A stretch of 64,000 nt of DNA, from contig JAFEGM010000032.1 in the NCBI GenBank assembly GCA_018240025.1, forward strand, positions 5,618 through 69,617, given 5' to 3'. Both the position numbers and the translations under genes were made by a program. Below the pieces are notes generated by a model. That model made no database searches, was not told where the DNA came from, and was given only the letters and a program-made list of their open reading frames with translations. Shown in pieces: positions 17,835-26,394 of this stretch. Position 1 is the first letter of the stretch. Every line of letters starts with the position of its first letter. This stretch comes from Verrucomicrobiota bacterium (GTDB taxonomy: Bacteria > Verrucomicrobiota > Verrucomicrobiia > Chthoniobacterales > SZAS-18).

Positions 17835-17946
17835 TCTCGACCGTAATGATCTCGAGGCCTCCGTTCAACCGCGCTTCCCGAGAAGTCCTCAGCCTCAGAA
17901 CAGGTTCGACCGGGTGTCTGGACAGTCGTCCGGGAGGTCTTGACTC

Positions 17947-17966
17947 CCCTGTCAGTTTTGACAGGG
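17947..17966. promoter_or_regulatory. Perfect inverted repeat covering the methyltransferase ribosome-binding site
   Basis: CCCTGTCA (17947-17954), loop GTTT, TGACAGGG (17959-17966). The 3' arm contains the only candidate Shine-Dalgarno (CAGGG) for the ATG at 17973. As RNA it would hide the ribosome-binding site; as DNA it is a good operator. Either would limit methyltransferase synthesis. Confidence 0.55.
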
Positions 17967-17972
17967 TGAAGC

Positions 17973-19715
17973 ATGCGTTTCCCTGGCGGTAAGAACCAAG
18001 TCGTCAAGCGTCTGATCAATCTGGTTCCGCCCCATGATCGATACGTGGAGGCATTCTTGGGCAGCGGGCCCATTCTCCGTCGCAAGGTGCTTGCGAAGGA
18101 GGACATTGGTATCGATATGTCGGACGCCGTCATCCAAGCGTTTGGAGTGCGTGCGGGCGTCCGACTAGTCTGCGGAGACGCCCTGGAGGTTCTGCCCACG
18201 CTTGGACTGCAGGAGCGTGATCTGGTCTACTGCGACCCACCCTATCTGCGCGCGACTCGCCGCTCTAAACGACGCCTTTACAAATACGATCTGGGAGAAG
18301 CCGGGCATGAGGCCCTGATCGACCTCGTGCGGTCGCTGCGGTGCCAGGTCATGATTTCTGGCTATCCCAGCGCGCTGTATGCGAGCGCGCTCGCCGATTG
18401 GCGGCAACTGCAATTTGGTGGCACCTCACATCGCGGCCGCACCGTGGAATGTGTTTGGTTGAATTTTGAGCCCGGGTTGCTGCACGACCCCTCGGTTCTT
18501 GGCGAGGATTGGTCGACCCGGCTAGCCTTCCGCCGGCGGCGGCAGCGCTGGTGCGAGCGCTTCGAATCCCTGGGTTTGCCGTTTCAGCAGTCGATCCTGC
18601 TGGCGCTTTCGCACTCGTTTCACAAGCGGCTGACTCCAGCGCAGCGCTCCACGTTCGCGCTGCAGCTTCCTCTCAAAGAAGAGATCTCCCATGTGCGTCC
18701 CGATCATCGGGCACCTGCGGTCGCCCGAGCGAAACGGAACACCTCTGTAGTTCGGCCGACGGTCATCGATCTCTTCGCCGGCGCCGGATTTTTCGGGCAC
18801 GCTTTCGCCGCAGAAGGATTTCGTGTCGAAACCTCGTTTGAGGCGGACGCAGCAGCGTCTGAAGTCAATGCGCTCAATTCCCGCGCGGAAGTCCGGCTCT
18901 GCGATCTACGGGACGTGCGCCCCTTCGGACGGGCAGACGTCATCATCGCAGGACCTCCCTGCCAAGGTTTCTCCTCGTTGGGGCCGCGCCTGAAGCGCGA
19001 TCCTCGCAACAACCTCTGCCTGCTCGTGCCCAAATGGGCTGAGGTAGTCCGGCCAAAGCTCGTGGTCGTCGAAAATGTCCCCCAATTCTTGCTGAGCGAA
19101 CCCTGGAAAATCATGGCCAGCGAGTTCCGCACCTTGGGATTCGAATGTGCTCATTGGGTCCTGAACGCCAAGCACTACGGAGTGGCTCAGAATCGCAAAC
19201 GCTCGATTACCGTGTTTGCGCGGGGACTACTGCCGGACATTTCGGCTGAGCCGAAGGAACTCGGCCGAACAGTCCGCGACGCCTTTGCGGGCTTGCCGGG
19301 CTTTCCCGACCGCTCCGCGTTTCATTTCACTTTGCCTCAGTCGGAAGCCACATTGCGACGAATCAGGCTTGTGCCGGCCGGCGGTGATCTGCGCGACGTG
19401 TTCGCTATCGATCCTGAGCTGACTCCTCCCTCATGGCGGAGAGCCAAGGACAAGGTCGGTGCAATCTGGGGCCGATTGCCGTGGGACGGCCATAGCAACA
19501 CCATCCGCACGGGGTTCATTCACCCTTCCCGCGGCAGGTTTCTTCATCCGGAGGAAGATCGTCCCATTTCATTCCGTGAGGCGGCCCGGCTGCAAAGCGT
19601 TCCGGACGAGTTCCAGTTTCAAGGCTTTGCCGAGCACGTTGCCCGGCACATCGGAAACGGTGTTCCCATTGGTCTCGGGCGCATGATCGCCCGAGCGGTG
19701 GCGGCCGCCCTTTAG
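17973..19715 (+). CDS. Fused adenine-N6 (D12 class) and cytosine-C5 DNA methyltransferase
   Basis: 580 residues with two complete-looking methyltransferase domains. The N-terminal domain (about 1-240) is D12/Dam class: FPGGK (3-7), EAFLGSG as the AdoMet motif (26-32) and catalytic DPPY (88-91). The C-terminal domain (about 262-580) is a C5-cytosine enzyme: DLFAGAGFFG (266-275), GPPCQGFS with nucleophile C330, ENV (367-369), QNRKR (406-410) and HIGNGVPIGLG near the end. The target-recognition region of the C5 half is short (about 410-520). It should methylate both A and C, presumably in one or two sites. It ends 11 bp from the convergent GHKL gene. Both halves have all key residues, so this is a functional fusion, not a frameshift artefact. 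Confidence 0.92.
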   Translation: MRFPGGKNQVVKRLINLVPPHDRYVEAFLGSGPILRRKVLAKEDIGIDMSDAVIQAFGVRAGVRLVCGDALEVLPTLGLQERDLVYCDPPYLRATRRSKRRLYKYDLGEAGHEALIDLVRSLRCQVMISGYPSALYASALADWRQLQFGGTSHRGRTVECVWLNFEPGLLHDPSVLGEDWSTRLAFRRRRQRWCERFESLGLPFQQSILLALSHSFHKRLTPAQRSTFALQLPLKEEISHVRPDHRAPAVARAKRNTSVVRPTVIDLFAGAGFFGHAFAAEGFRVETSFEADAAASEVNALNSRAEVRLCDLRDVRPFGRADVIIAGPPCQGFSSLGPRLKRDPRNNLCLLVPKWAEVVRPKLVVVENVPQFLLSEPWKIMASEFRTLGFECAHWVLNAKHYGVAQNRKRSITVFARGLLPDISAEPKELGRTVRDAFAGLPGFPDRSAFHFTLPQSEATLRRIRLVPAGGDLRDVFAIDPELTPPSWRRAKDKVGAIWGRLPWDGHSNTIRTGFIHPSRGRFLHPEEDRPISFREAARLQSVPDEFQFQGFAEHVARHIGNGVPIGLGRMIARAVAAAL

Positions 19716-19726
19716 GGTCGCGTGAC

Positions 19727-22024
19727 CTACGGCGCACCGGCCGAAGCGCCGCCCGCGCGGCGATAAACTTCCAGCAGTTCGCGGTGAGCAGCCCTGGTCC
19801 GATCGAGAACCTCCAAAATATCCAATACCTGCCAAGGAGTGGTCGGATGCATATCTTCGGCAATCCTACGCTTAAGACGAACAACTTTCTCGCCCTGTTT
19901 GGTCAGCTCTTTTGAACCGACCAGGATTCCCTCGACGCGGAAGCCCTCGCCCACGTTGAGTTTGAGCCACTCGCGCGCATCTCCCATGTAATCGGTGAGT
20001 TGGTCCAAATGATCGGAGTCGAGCGGAAGATTCGGGGCCTTGAACTCGATGATGACAAATCGCTTCAGCGAACCGTTGCCGATCAGAAATGTCAGGTCGG
20101 GACGCTTGGCCTGATCCATCGTGGCAGGGGCATGGACGTCGATCTCGAGGTGTTTGGCCAGGCGGCCGGACAATTCCTTCTCCGTGACTTCCGAACTCAA
20201 GAATTCGAAAAACGTCGGATCCAACAACCACGCGTTGTTCTTGAAGAGTGAGTGCAACGGTTTTTCATTTTTTGGCGCCCTGAAATCCACTTGGTCGGCA
20301 ATCTTGGCGAGCGCCTCGATGGCCTTCAGGCGCCCGTGGACGATGGAGAGGAAGTCATCGAACTCGAGTTTCGTCAGGCGTGTGATCTCAGCGATTACCG
20401 ATGGCAGATCCGGCGTATCTGCTTTGGCCAGCTCGTAGAGCGACGAGATGATCTGGCCGCTGCCAAGACCGCTGATGACATTAGGAAGAACGGACTGATA
20501 AAATTCACTATCCAGCACGTTGGGGTCTTTGCCCGCCAGCACCTTGGCGATCTGCCACGCGGTTTTTTCCCGATGCTTGGGCAGGTGCCCGGAATTGATT
20601 GCGTCCTGGGTGAACTGGTGATTTTTGAGTTCGTCCTCGAGTTTTTCGGCTAGAAGATCGGCATACCTTCCCACCGCGCGCGACATCTCGTCGGTCAAGA
20701 ATTGCCGCAGCCGGCTCAGCAGTGGAGTCTCCCAGCGTAGCGTCTGCCGATCCGTCGAGATGTAGTCCGTGGACAGTTCATCGAGAAAGTCCGCGACGAC
20801 GACGCCTTCCAGGTAGCTCGTGTATTTGAAGCCATGGGTGTTCGTGCTGAGGTCGAGCAAATCGGGCACCGAGGCCAAGCGGTGATGGGCATACACCCGC
20901 ACGCCGCGCTGCTTGGCCGGCAGCTGACCCTTCTCTCCGCGAAAACGAAAACGGTAGCTGAATGGGATCGAGGGGAGGAATTCGTTGCCCTCGATCGTGT
21001 GCGTGACCAACTCGTCGACTCCCACACCTTCCACCGGAGGATGGGCATAGGCGTAGTTGCCTTTCATGGTCTCGACGGCGACCACGTCGATCGAGGTGTT
21101 GATCGTGATCTTGAAGTCTTTGGGCGAGATTCCGAAAAAATTCTCGGCTAGCGAGTGCGATAGATTGTGCACAACGCTACCTTTCACGCCCTCGTAGACC
21201 AGCCTGTTGAGAATGATCCGGGTGCCGCGGGTGGCAATGCCTCCACCGTCCTCCAGACGCTCGGCGACCACCGGGACGCTGTGATCTACGGAAATCGGCG
21301 TGTCGCTGCCTGCAGCAGGTTCGTTCGGGGTGATCTCGGGTGCCGATGCACCGGGCGATGCCGCTTCAGCGTTTGACGCAGCTGATGGGGCTGATGGTGC
21401 CGCGGGCTTGCCGGCTGTGGAGGCGGGCGAAGGGGACGCCAAGAGTTTGTCCAGATCCAGCACGATCCGGGTCGCATGAGACTCGCCAGCCACCCGCGTG
21501 ATGACCTCGATCCGTCTGGCGATGCCGAAACCTGCCAGCTTTCCCAACCCTTTCCGTCCCATGATGGGTCTGGCCTTTTCCGCTGTGCGAACCTTCTCTT
21601 GGCCCTTGCGCCGCCTCCGGCCGACGACGAGGAACTTGTCTTGGAGATCGTCGCGGCTCATCCCGCTTCCCGTGTCGTGGACCTCGACCGTGATCGAATC
21701 GGGGAGTGCGCGCTCATCGAGCGGTTTGATCGCTTCGAGCCGGGCCATCGCCTTGTCGTATTCCGCGGTGTTGCCGACACGCTTGGCGGCCTCGGCCGCT
21801 TGCGCGGCGTCCTTTTTCTCTCGCCTAAAATTGGTTTTTTCGTGTTCTAGCGCTTGGTCGATCGCGTTCTGATTGAACTTGATCTCCACGCTGTCCGCAT
21901 CGGCGTCATAGGCGTTGGCGACAAACTCCACCAGGGCCTTCGCGACGGAGGTGTAGAGGTTGACCCCCAGATCCTCGAGCACGTGAGGAGCGAAGGTGAA
22001 GTTCAAAGTGTCGGGTCTGTCCAT
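19727..22024 (-). CDS. GHKL-type ATPase with C-terminal nuclease-like domain (cargo)
   Basis: 765 residues from the chosen ATG. The N-terminal GHKL ATPase shows ALVEFVANAYDADAD (N box), HDTGSGMSRDDL (G1) and GRKGLGKLAGFGIA (G2), interrupted by a charged insertion after the N box and an Ala/Pro-rich linker near 210-260. The middle is helical. The C-terminal domain reads LHSLFKNNAWLLDP ... RPDLTFLIGNG ... FVIIEFKAPN, a PD-(D/E)XK-type nuclease pattern (PD ... EFK) resembling the DUF4263/Shedu C-domain; that match is by eye. GHKL proteins related to MutL/MORC are known beside restriction-modification genes, and this one converges on a methyltransferase. Longer starts exist at 22078 (ATG) and 22105 (TTG). 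Confidence 0.85.
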   Translation of the reverse strand: MDRPDTLNFTFAPHVLEDLGVNLYTSVAKALVEFVANAYDADADSVEIKFNQNAIDQALEHEKTNFRREKKDAAQAAEAAKRVGNTAEYDKAMARLEAIKPLDERALPDSITVEVHDTGSGMSRDDLQDKFLVVGRRRRKGQEKVRTAEKARPIMGRKGLGKLAGFGIARRIEVITRVAGESHATRIVLDLDKLLASPSPASTAGKPAAPSAPSAASNAEAASPGASAPEITPNEPAAGSDTPISVDHSVPVVAERLEDGGGIATRGTRIILNRLVYEGVKGSVVHNLSHSLAENFFGISPKDFKITINTSIDVVAVETMKGNYAYAHPPVEGVGVDELVTHTIEGNEFLPSIPFSYRFRFRGEKGQLPAKQRGVRVYAHHRLASVPDLLDLSTNTHGFKYTSYLEGVVVADFLDELSTDYISTDRQTLRWETPLLSRLRQFLTDEMSRAVGRYADLLAEKLEDELKNHQFTQDAINSGHLPKHREKTAWQIAKVLAGKDPNVLDSEFYQSVLPNVISGLGSGQIISSLYELAKADTPDLPSVIAEITRLTKLEFDDFLSIVHGRLKAIEALAKIADQVDFRAPKNEKPLHSLFKNNAWLLDPTFFEFLSSEVTEKELSGRLAKHLEIDVHAPATMDQAKRPDLTFLIGNGSLKRFVIIEFKAPNLPLDSDHLDQLTDYMGDAREWLKLNVGEGFRVEGILVGSKELTKQGEKVVRLKRRIAEDMHPTTPWQVLDILEVLDRTRAAHRELLEVYRRAGGASAGAP

Positions 22025-22206
22025 GGAGGGATGCCAGTATCGGGTAACCTCAGACGCGCCCACGAGAGGGACGGACATCGGCGCGCTGTCCAAGCGACCG
22101 ATCAATCGTACCGCCGGACGGGCTTCTTTAGGCAGGGCTGGAGGCGCTGGAAAGCCTTTTCTTGCGGGGCACAGACCGCAGAACCTCAGGGTCTATCGAT
22201 GATATT

Positions 22207-23022
22207 CTACGATCTAACACGATACTTGATTCGGTATTCATCGAAGGTGGAGTAGTTCTTGATGCCCTTGCTCTTGTTGATGCTTCCAAGTTGAGTGCGA
22301 TCAATTCGCTCCTGCAGCATCTCGCAGAGCTCCGCGAAGTGCTCGATGTTGATGAGTTCCCATTTGTCGACTCCGAACCTCTTCTCGATGTTCACGTAAA
22401 TCACCGAGTGTTTGAATCCCACGCGCCCTCGCTGCTTGGGGGCGAATGAATTGTAGCGCTTAATCAGGTGCTTGATGTAGTTGCGCTCGGCCAAGTGGCT
22501 TCCAATAGCCTGCGCAGGCGCTTCGACCGGCCTCCGCCCTTTGCTCGGTGCGGCATTGTGAATGGTCGCGTGGGCTGCTTCTAAACGGCCGATGTAGATC
22601 TGGCTAGCCTGGAGGTAGATGTCCCGATAGCTAATCAACAGGTTCGTGATGTTCTTTCCGTCCTGGACCGAGAGATCGTTTCTGGCCGGCTCTTGATGCG
22701 CCTGCTTCATCTCCCGGAGACGCTCGACGGTGTAAAGCTTCGGCTCTGAATCGATTACCTTGCTGTGCCTTCCACAGAGGAGGATGAGGTTGTCGAAGTC
22801 GTGGCGTTGTTCGTCGGTCTGCTTTGAATCGTAACGTGGGCCGCCCTTGCTGCGAGCGCAGATGTGACAGATGATGCCCGTGACCGTACCGGTTAGCTCA
22901 ACGATCGGCAGGTCACAGGCAGGAAATGCACAACGGTTGTGTGAGACCGCATACAGTCTTTTTACCGTGGTGCGAGAGGGTTCCGAGGGCTGAGTGGCAG
23001 CGCCTGCTTTAGGTGTGGGCAT
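22207..23022 (-). CDS. HNH endonuclease family protein (cargo)
   Basis: 271 residues. The N-terminal HNH/zinc domain has RCAFPAC (C31, C36), ICHICARSKGG (H53, C55), HDFDNLILLC (N78, C83) and GRHSKVID (H86), giving the His-Asn-His set plus zinc ligands. The remaining 180 residues are helical and basic with no recognised motif, perhaps a target or partner domain. DNA here is clearly more AT-rich than the surroundings, a sign of separate origin. It is transcribed towards the GHKL gene (about 180-bp gap) and is divergent from the gene pair at 23114 (91 bp). A restriction or defence role is inferred. Confidence 0.85.
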   Translation of the reverse strand: MPTPKAGAATQPSEPSRTTVKRLYAVSHNRCAFPACDLPIVELTGTVTGIICHICARSKGGPRYDSKQTDEQRHDFDNLILLCGRHSKVIDSEPKLYTVERLREMKQAHQEPARNDLSVQDGKNITNLLISYRDIYLQASQIYIGRLEAAHATIHNAAPSKGRRPVEAPAQAIGSHLAERNYIKHLIKRYNSFAPKQRGRVGFKHSVIYVNIEKRFGVDKWELINIEHFAELCEMLQERIDRTQLGSINKSKGIKNYSTFDEYRIKYRVRS

Positions 23023-23113
23023 TGTTTCGACTGTTGAGGGTTGCTAACCGTTCTCAGCGTATTGGAATAGACATTCTCGATTTTCCCGGGAAGAAATATC
23101 GTTCTAATCGCAT

Positions 23114-24415
23114 ATGGCCGACTCTCCTCTGACACCGTCGCTTCTAGCCGCACGCTGCGCTGAAATTCAGGAATGTTCGACTAACGTCGAGGTCGGGGAG
23201 TTCGAACGCATCCCAGAGATTGGCATGGCGCTGAGGATGGCCTTGCACATCCAAGGCTGTCCGGCGGTAGATTTTGAAAGCTTGAAGCTGGTTTCCATCT
23301 ACCTGCTCAAGTTCCCGCGCTTGGTCGTAGAACGGATTGTGCGGCTACTGGCCGAGGTTGAATTCGTTCGCCTGCAGACTGAGGGCCAGACCATCAAGAC
23401 GGTCGTTCCGACGGTACCTTATTACAACCAGATCTACTCGGACCTCGGAGCGTACGCAGCGGACCGCAAGTTCACCGAAGTCGAGCAACTAGCGCTCGCC
23501 ATGACCGAGCGTTTGGCGAAGAGTCCCGAAGAAAAGGAAAGGCTATTTGCTGCGCTGGGCGGGGAGCGCGCGGCGCTGGAAGGCTTGGTGGAAATCGGTA
23601 AGCAAGGGGGCTTCCTCTGGCAAGAGCGTGCGCGGGGCAGGGTCATCCTAGGCAACCCGTCCTATTTTTCCGAGAACTGGGACGTGTTTGCCGACCATGT
23701 TGCGGGTCTCGGTTCTGCCAGCGTCGGTCGTGTGCTGGATCTAGTCCGCAGATACCAAGGTTGGCCACTCGCGCTCATCGAGAGGGATTTGAAGATCGGC
23801 GACCGCGAGGTGAGCGCGGAAGACGCCAGACTCCTTCGTCAGCTGGCTGAATTTGGGGCGGTCAAACCACCCTGCATCCAGACCAAGCACGCCGGCGAGA
23901 ACCAGTTCATCTTCACGCCAGTGCCGTTCGGCGTGAAACTCAATCCGATCCGGCACGACATCTTCGAGCGGGCGCTGGCCATCGTTTCGGCAGTTCGTCA
24001 GGGCCAACTCTTGCCCGAAGCGTTTCGAATCCGCAGCCCATTAGCCGTTTTGAGCAAAATGCGCTCCCACAAGCGGCTGGGCAAAGCGACCCAGGAATTT
24101 ACCCAGCAATACCGCAAGCTCGTACACATGCGCATCGCCAAGCTTGTGCCTGCAGGGAACGACTATTTCGAGTTTCACTTGATCGACACGGAGACCAACA
24201 TCGAGGCGTTGAACATTGCTTACGATTTGGTTGCCACCGGCGAGAGCCAAACTTTGGGAGTGGACACGGACGCCATTAACGCCCTGCAGATGGACAGTCA
24301 GTATCTGGAATCGCGCATCAGCCGGGCTGAAATGGCCAGGAACAAGAACACCGTCCCGCTGTCGCGCGAGAACCAGGAGCTGGCTGACCAACTTCTGCTC
24401 AGGCTCGCCCCATGA
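23114..24415 (+). CDS. Unknown protein, first gene of a two-gene cargo unit
   Basis: 433 residues, no signal peptide or membrane helices. The N-terminal 130 residues look like a winged-helix arrangement (SIYLLKFPRLVVERIVRLLAE, then EFVRL and a beta pair), with a second similar stretch around residues 250-330. The C-terminus is helical and acidic. I recognise no family. Its stop overlaps the next ATG (ATGA, 24412-24415), so the two proteins are made together, probably as partners. Being in the cargo of a Tn7-like element, next to an HNH and a GHKL nuclease, a defence role is a reasonable guess only. Confidence 0.75.
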   Translation: MADSPLTPSLLAARCAEIQECSTNVEVGEFERIPEIGMALRMALHIQGCPAVDFESLKLVSIYLLKFPRLVVERIVRLLAEVEFVRLQTEGQTIKTVVPTVPYYNQIYSDLGAYAADRKFTEVEQLALAMTERLAKSPEEKERLFAALGGERAALEGLVEIGKQGGFLWQERARGRVILGNPSYFSENWDVFADHVAGLGSASVGRVLDLVRRYQGWPLALIERDLKIGDREVSAEDARLLRQLAEFGAVKPPCIQTKHAGENQFIFTPVPFGVKLNPIRHDIFERALAIVSAVRQGQLLPEAFRIRSPLAVLSKMRSHKRLGKATQEFTQQYRKLVHMRIAKLVPAGNDYFEFHLIDTETNIEALNIAYDLVATGESQTLGVDTDAINALQMDSQYLESRISRAEMARNKNTVPLSRENQELADQLLLRLAP

Positions 24416-25725
24416 AGGCCAAAGGAAAAAAAACACCGGCTCCGGCGCAGTCTCCGGGGATGCTCGATCGCGCCCAAAAACAAAAAGTTCTCCAATACTC
24501 CATCGCCCGACGGTGGTTGCCTCAGCTCGAACTCGATGTGGCACCCTTGGTGGCAACCGGTGAAGCGCAGACGCTCATCACCGATGTCGACGTCTTCGCC
24601 TCCGTGCCCGATGAATTCGAGGGCTACCGGCAGGTCCTTTTCGATTGCAAATCGGGTTCGCGTGAATCGGCGATCGGGCGCGCGCTCTGGCTGCGCGGCT
24701 TGATGCATCGCCTTGGAGCTGCCCGCGGCATTTGCATCCTCAAGGGAACGATCGGCATGGACCACCGGTTGGCGGCCGCGGGGTTCGACGTCACGCTCGT
24801 TCAAGAGGATGAGTTGGCCGCCTTCGCCACGGCCACCGGCGGTGCCGGCCCGGTCGACGGCAGCTATCTCGCCAAGCTCGAGAACTGGGATCGGCAAAAC
24901 GCTTTGGCTAAGCAAAGCGAGGCGATGGCCGATCTCGTCCTTTTTTCACGCGCTCGGTTTTGGGGGGCTGGTTCGGCCTCGCTGGCGAGTCGGCAGTGTA
25001 TCGCGCTGCTTCTGCGGCACCGGGGCGATCTCGATCCGGCGAAACCGCTGCACCTGGGAATTTTCGGCGACATTTGCGCGCTTTTCCTGCACGCACTCGC
25101 AAGGGTCGCCGTAAGCGTTTTCTACAGCTACATCCACCCTCGGACGCAGGAAGATTTGGCAGACAGCGTCCGTTATCTGCTCTACGGCGGCCGCGAGAAC
25201 TACAACCTGCTCAACTCGCTGCGCCAGCGGATTGCTCCCACGGCCGAAGGGACTTCCGAGGACTTGACCGTTCCGCAGTGGGACAAGTTCCTCAACCTGC
25301 TGCGGCAATCGCTCAACAGCCCCCGTGACGCACTGCGTAGCGCGCTTGTCGCCCGGGAGGTGGCCTGGAGCTATTTCGACGCTGGAAGGGCTCAGCCGCT
25401 GACCTTTGCGGCGGAACTGGCCAAGGAAGCGCCGCATGCCGCCAAGATCTGCCTTCTGGCTGCGGAATACCTGAGTCGGGCGGCTCGGTTGTCTCCGGAG
25501 TTTGGGAAGACTTTCTCGGAAGCCTTCGTCGCACTGGTTCCAGCTGTGGGGGCGCTACCCGCGGCCGTTTCGCTGCCTGCAGCGGTCGTCGCTGCAGCTG
25601 CACCGGCCCATGAAGCAGCTGCTGTTGCCGATCCCAATCCGTCAGCCGCTGCGCTGGTTGCGCCGCCGCCTGAGACTCCTGGGGAGGGTCCGAAAGAACC
25701 CGTGCTGCCCGGCTTTGGGACTTAG
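24412..25725 (+). CDS. PD-(D/E)XK nuclease-like protein, second gene of the two-gene unit
   Basis: 437 residues. The N-terminal domain carries TDVDVFA (D58, D60) followed after about 17 residues by VLFDCKSG (D78, K80), the D...DxK spacing of restriction-endonuclease folds, and then GRALWLRGLMHRLGAARGICIL, a helix-strand as in that fold. The middle (about 150-340) is helical. The C-terminal 60 residues are Ala/Pro-rich and look disordered, ending EPVLPGFGT. It overlaps the upstream gene by 4 bp. The nuclease call rests on motif spacing alone. No known defence system with this pair comes to mind. Confidence 0.75.
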   Translation: MKAKGKKTPAPAQSPGMLDRAQKQKVLQYSIARRWLPQLELDVAPLVATGEAQTLITDVDVFASVPDEFEGYRQVLFDCKSGSRESAIGRALWLRGLMHRLGAARGICILKGTIGMDHRLAAAGFDVTLVQEDELAAFATATGGAGPVDGSYLAKLENWDRQNALAKQSEAMADLVLFSRARFWGAGSASLASRQCIALLLRHRGDLDPAKPLHLGIFGDICALFLHALARVAVSVFYSYIHPRTQEDLADSVRYLLYGGRENYNLLNSLRQRIAPTAEGTSEDLTVPQWDKFLNLLRQSLNSPRDALRSALVAREVAWSYFDAGRAQPLTFAAELAKEAPHAAKICLLAAEYLSRAARLSPEFGKTFSEAFVALVPAVGALPAAVSLPAAVVAAAAPAHEAAAVADPNPSAAALVAPPPETPGEGPKEPVLPGFGT

Positions 25726-25740
25726 GGCGCGATGAGGATT

Positions 25741-26283
25741 TTAGATGACCACCCCGCCCAGGCGCGCGGACTTGAGAAAGTAGTTTCGGAGGTCGACGGC
25801 GATCGCGCTTCGCTCGTGTGGACTTGCGCCGGCGCATTGAGCCAAGGCATCCGCCTGTCCCAGGTGCTGTTCAATTACCTGTGCGAGGCCGTGACCGAGT
25901 AGCCGGACCTGAGTCGCGGCTCCGATCCTGATGAGCTCTACGTCGTCCAGGAGCGCTACGCTCAACGTCCACAGCGCGGGGAGTCGAAGGCTGAAAAAGT
26001 AGCCCCAGTAGGGAAATGCGCTCAGGAGTTCTTGCGCGAAAACTCGAGTCTCATCGTCGATGCATGGCGTCCAGCCCATGAGGCCGGATTCGGGTAGCTG
26101 AAGCCCGACCGAATGGCGCAGGGCCATGAGGCTGCTGGGGGTGCGTTGCGACGGGCAGAAGTGGGCGAGCAGGCGCGCGAAGTTGTGAGAGCAGAACTCG
26201 GACCGTGAAAACTGAAAGATCGTCGGCGGATACAAAGGATCGCCCTGTAGGTTACAAGATGGCCGAAGTGGCAGATTCTTCAT
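25741..26283 (-). CDS. Hypothetical protein, 180 aa (cargo)
   Basis: Starts MKNLPLRPSCNLQGDPLYPP. The C-terminal two thirds look like a folded domain with ETRVFAQELLSAFPYWGYFF and ALLDDVELIRIGAATQVRLL followed by helices. No signal peptide or recognised motif. It is convergent with the two-gene unit (15-bp gap) and divergent from the GNAT gene (111 bp). A start at the internal MALRHSVGLQ is also possible. Moderately confident it is a gene because the opposite strand offers nothing better. Confidence 0.5.
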   Translation of the reverse strand: MKNLPLRPSCNLQGDPLYPPTIFQFSRSEFCSHNFARLLAHFCPSQRTPSSLMALRHSVGLQLPESGLMGWTPCIDDETRVFAQELLSAFPYWGYFFSLRLPALWTLSVALLDDVELIRIGAATQVRLLGHGLAQVIEQHLGQADALAQCAGASPHERSAIAVDLRNYFLKSARLGGVVI

Positions 26284-26394
26284 TGGGGAGGGGGAGGTTG
26301 GAAGCTGATCAGCTCGATCAACGCCAACACAGACTGAGCCAATCGGCAGTCCGCGCGCATTGACGCGAAAGCGACGACCAACATAGCTTGTAGC

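Noticed and set aside
19727-22024. Calling the GHKL protein a Shedu (SduA) defence protein
   Set aside because: Only the C-terminal domain resembles DUF4263 by eye; the GHKL N-terminus is not part of classical Shedu, so a name would overstate the evidence.
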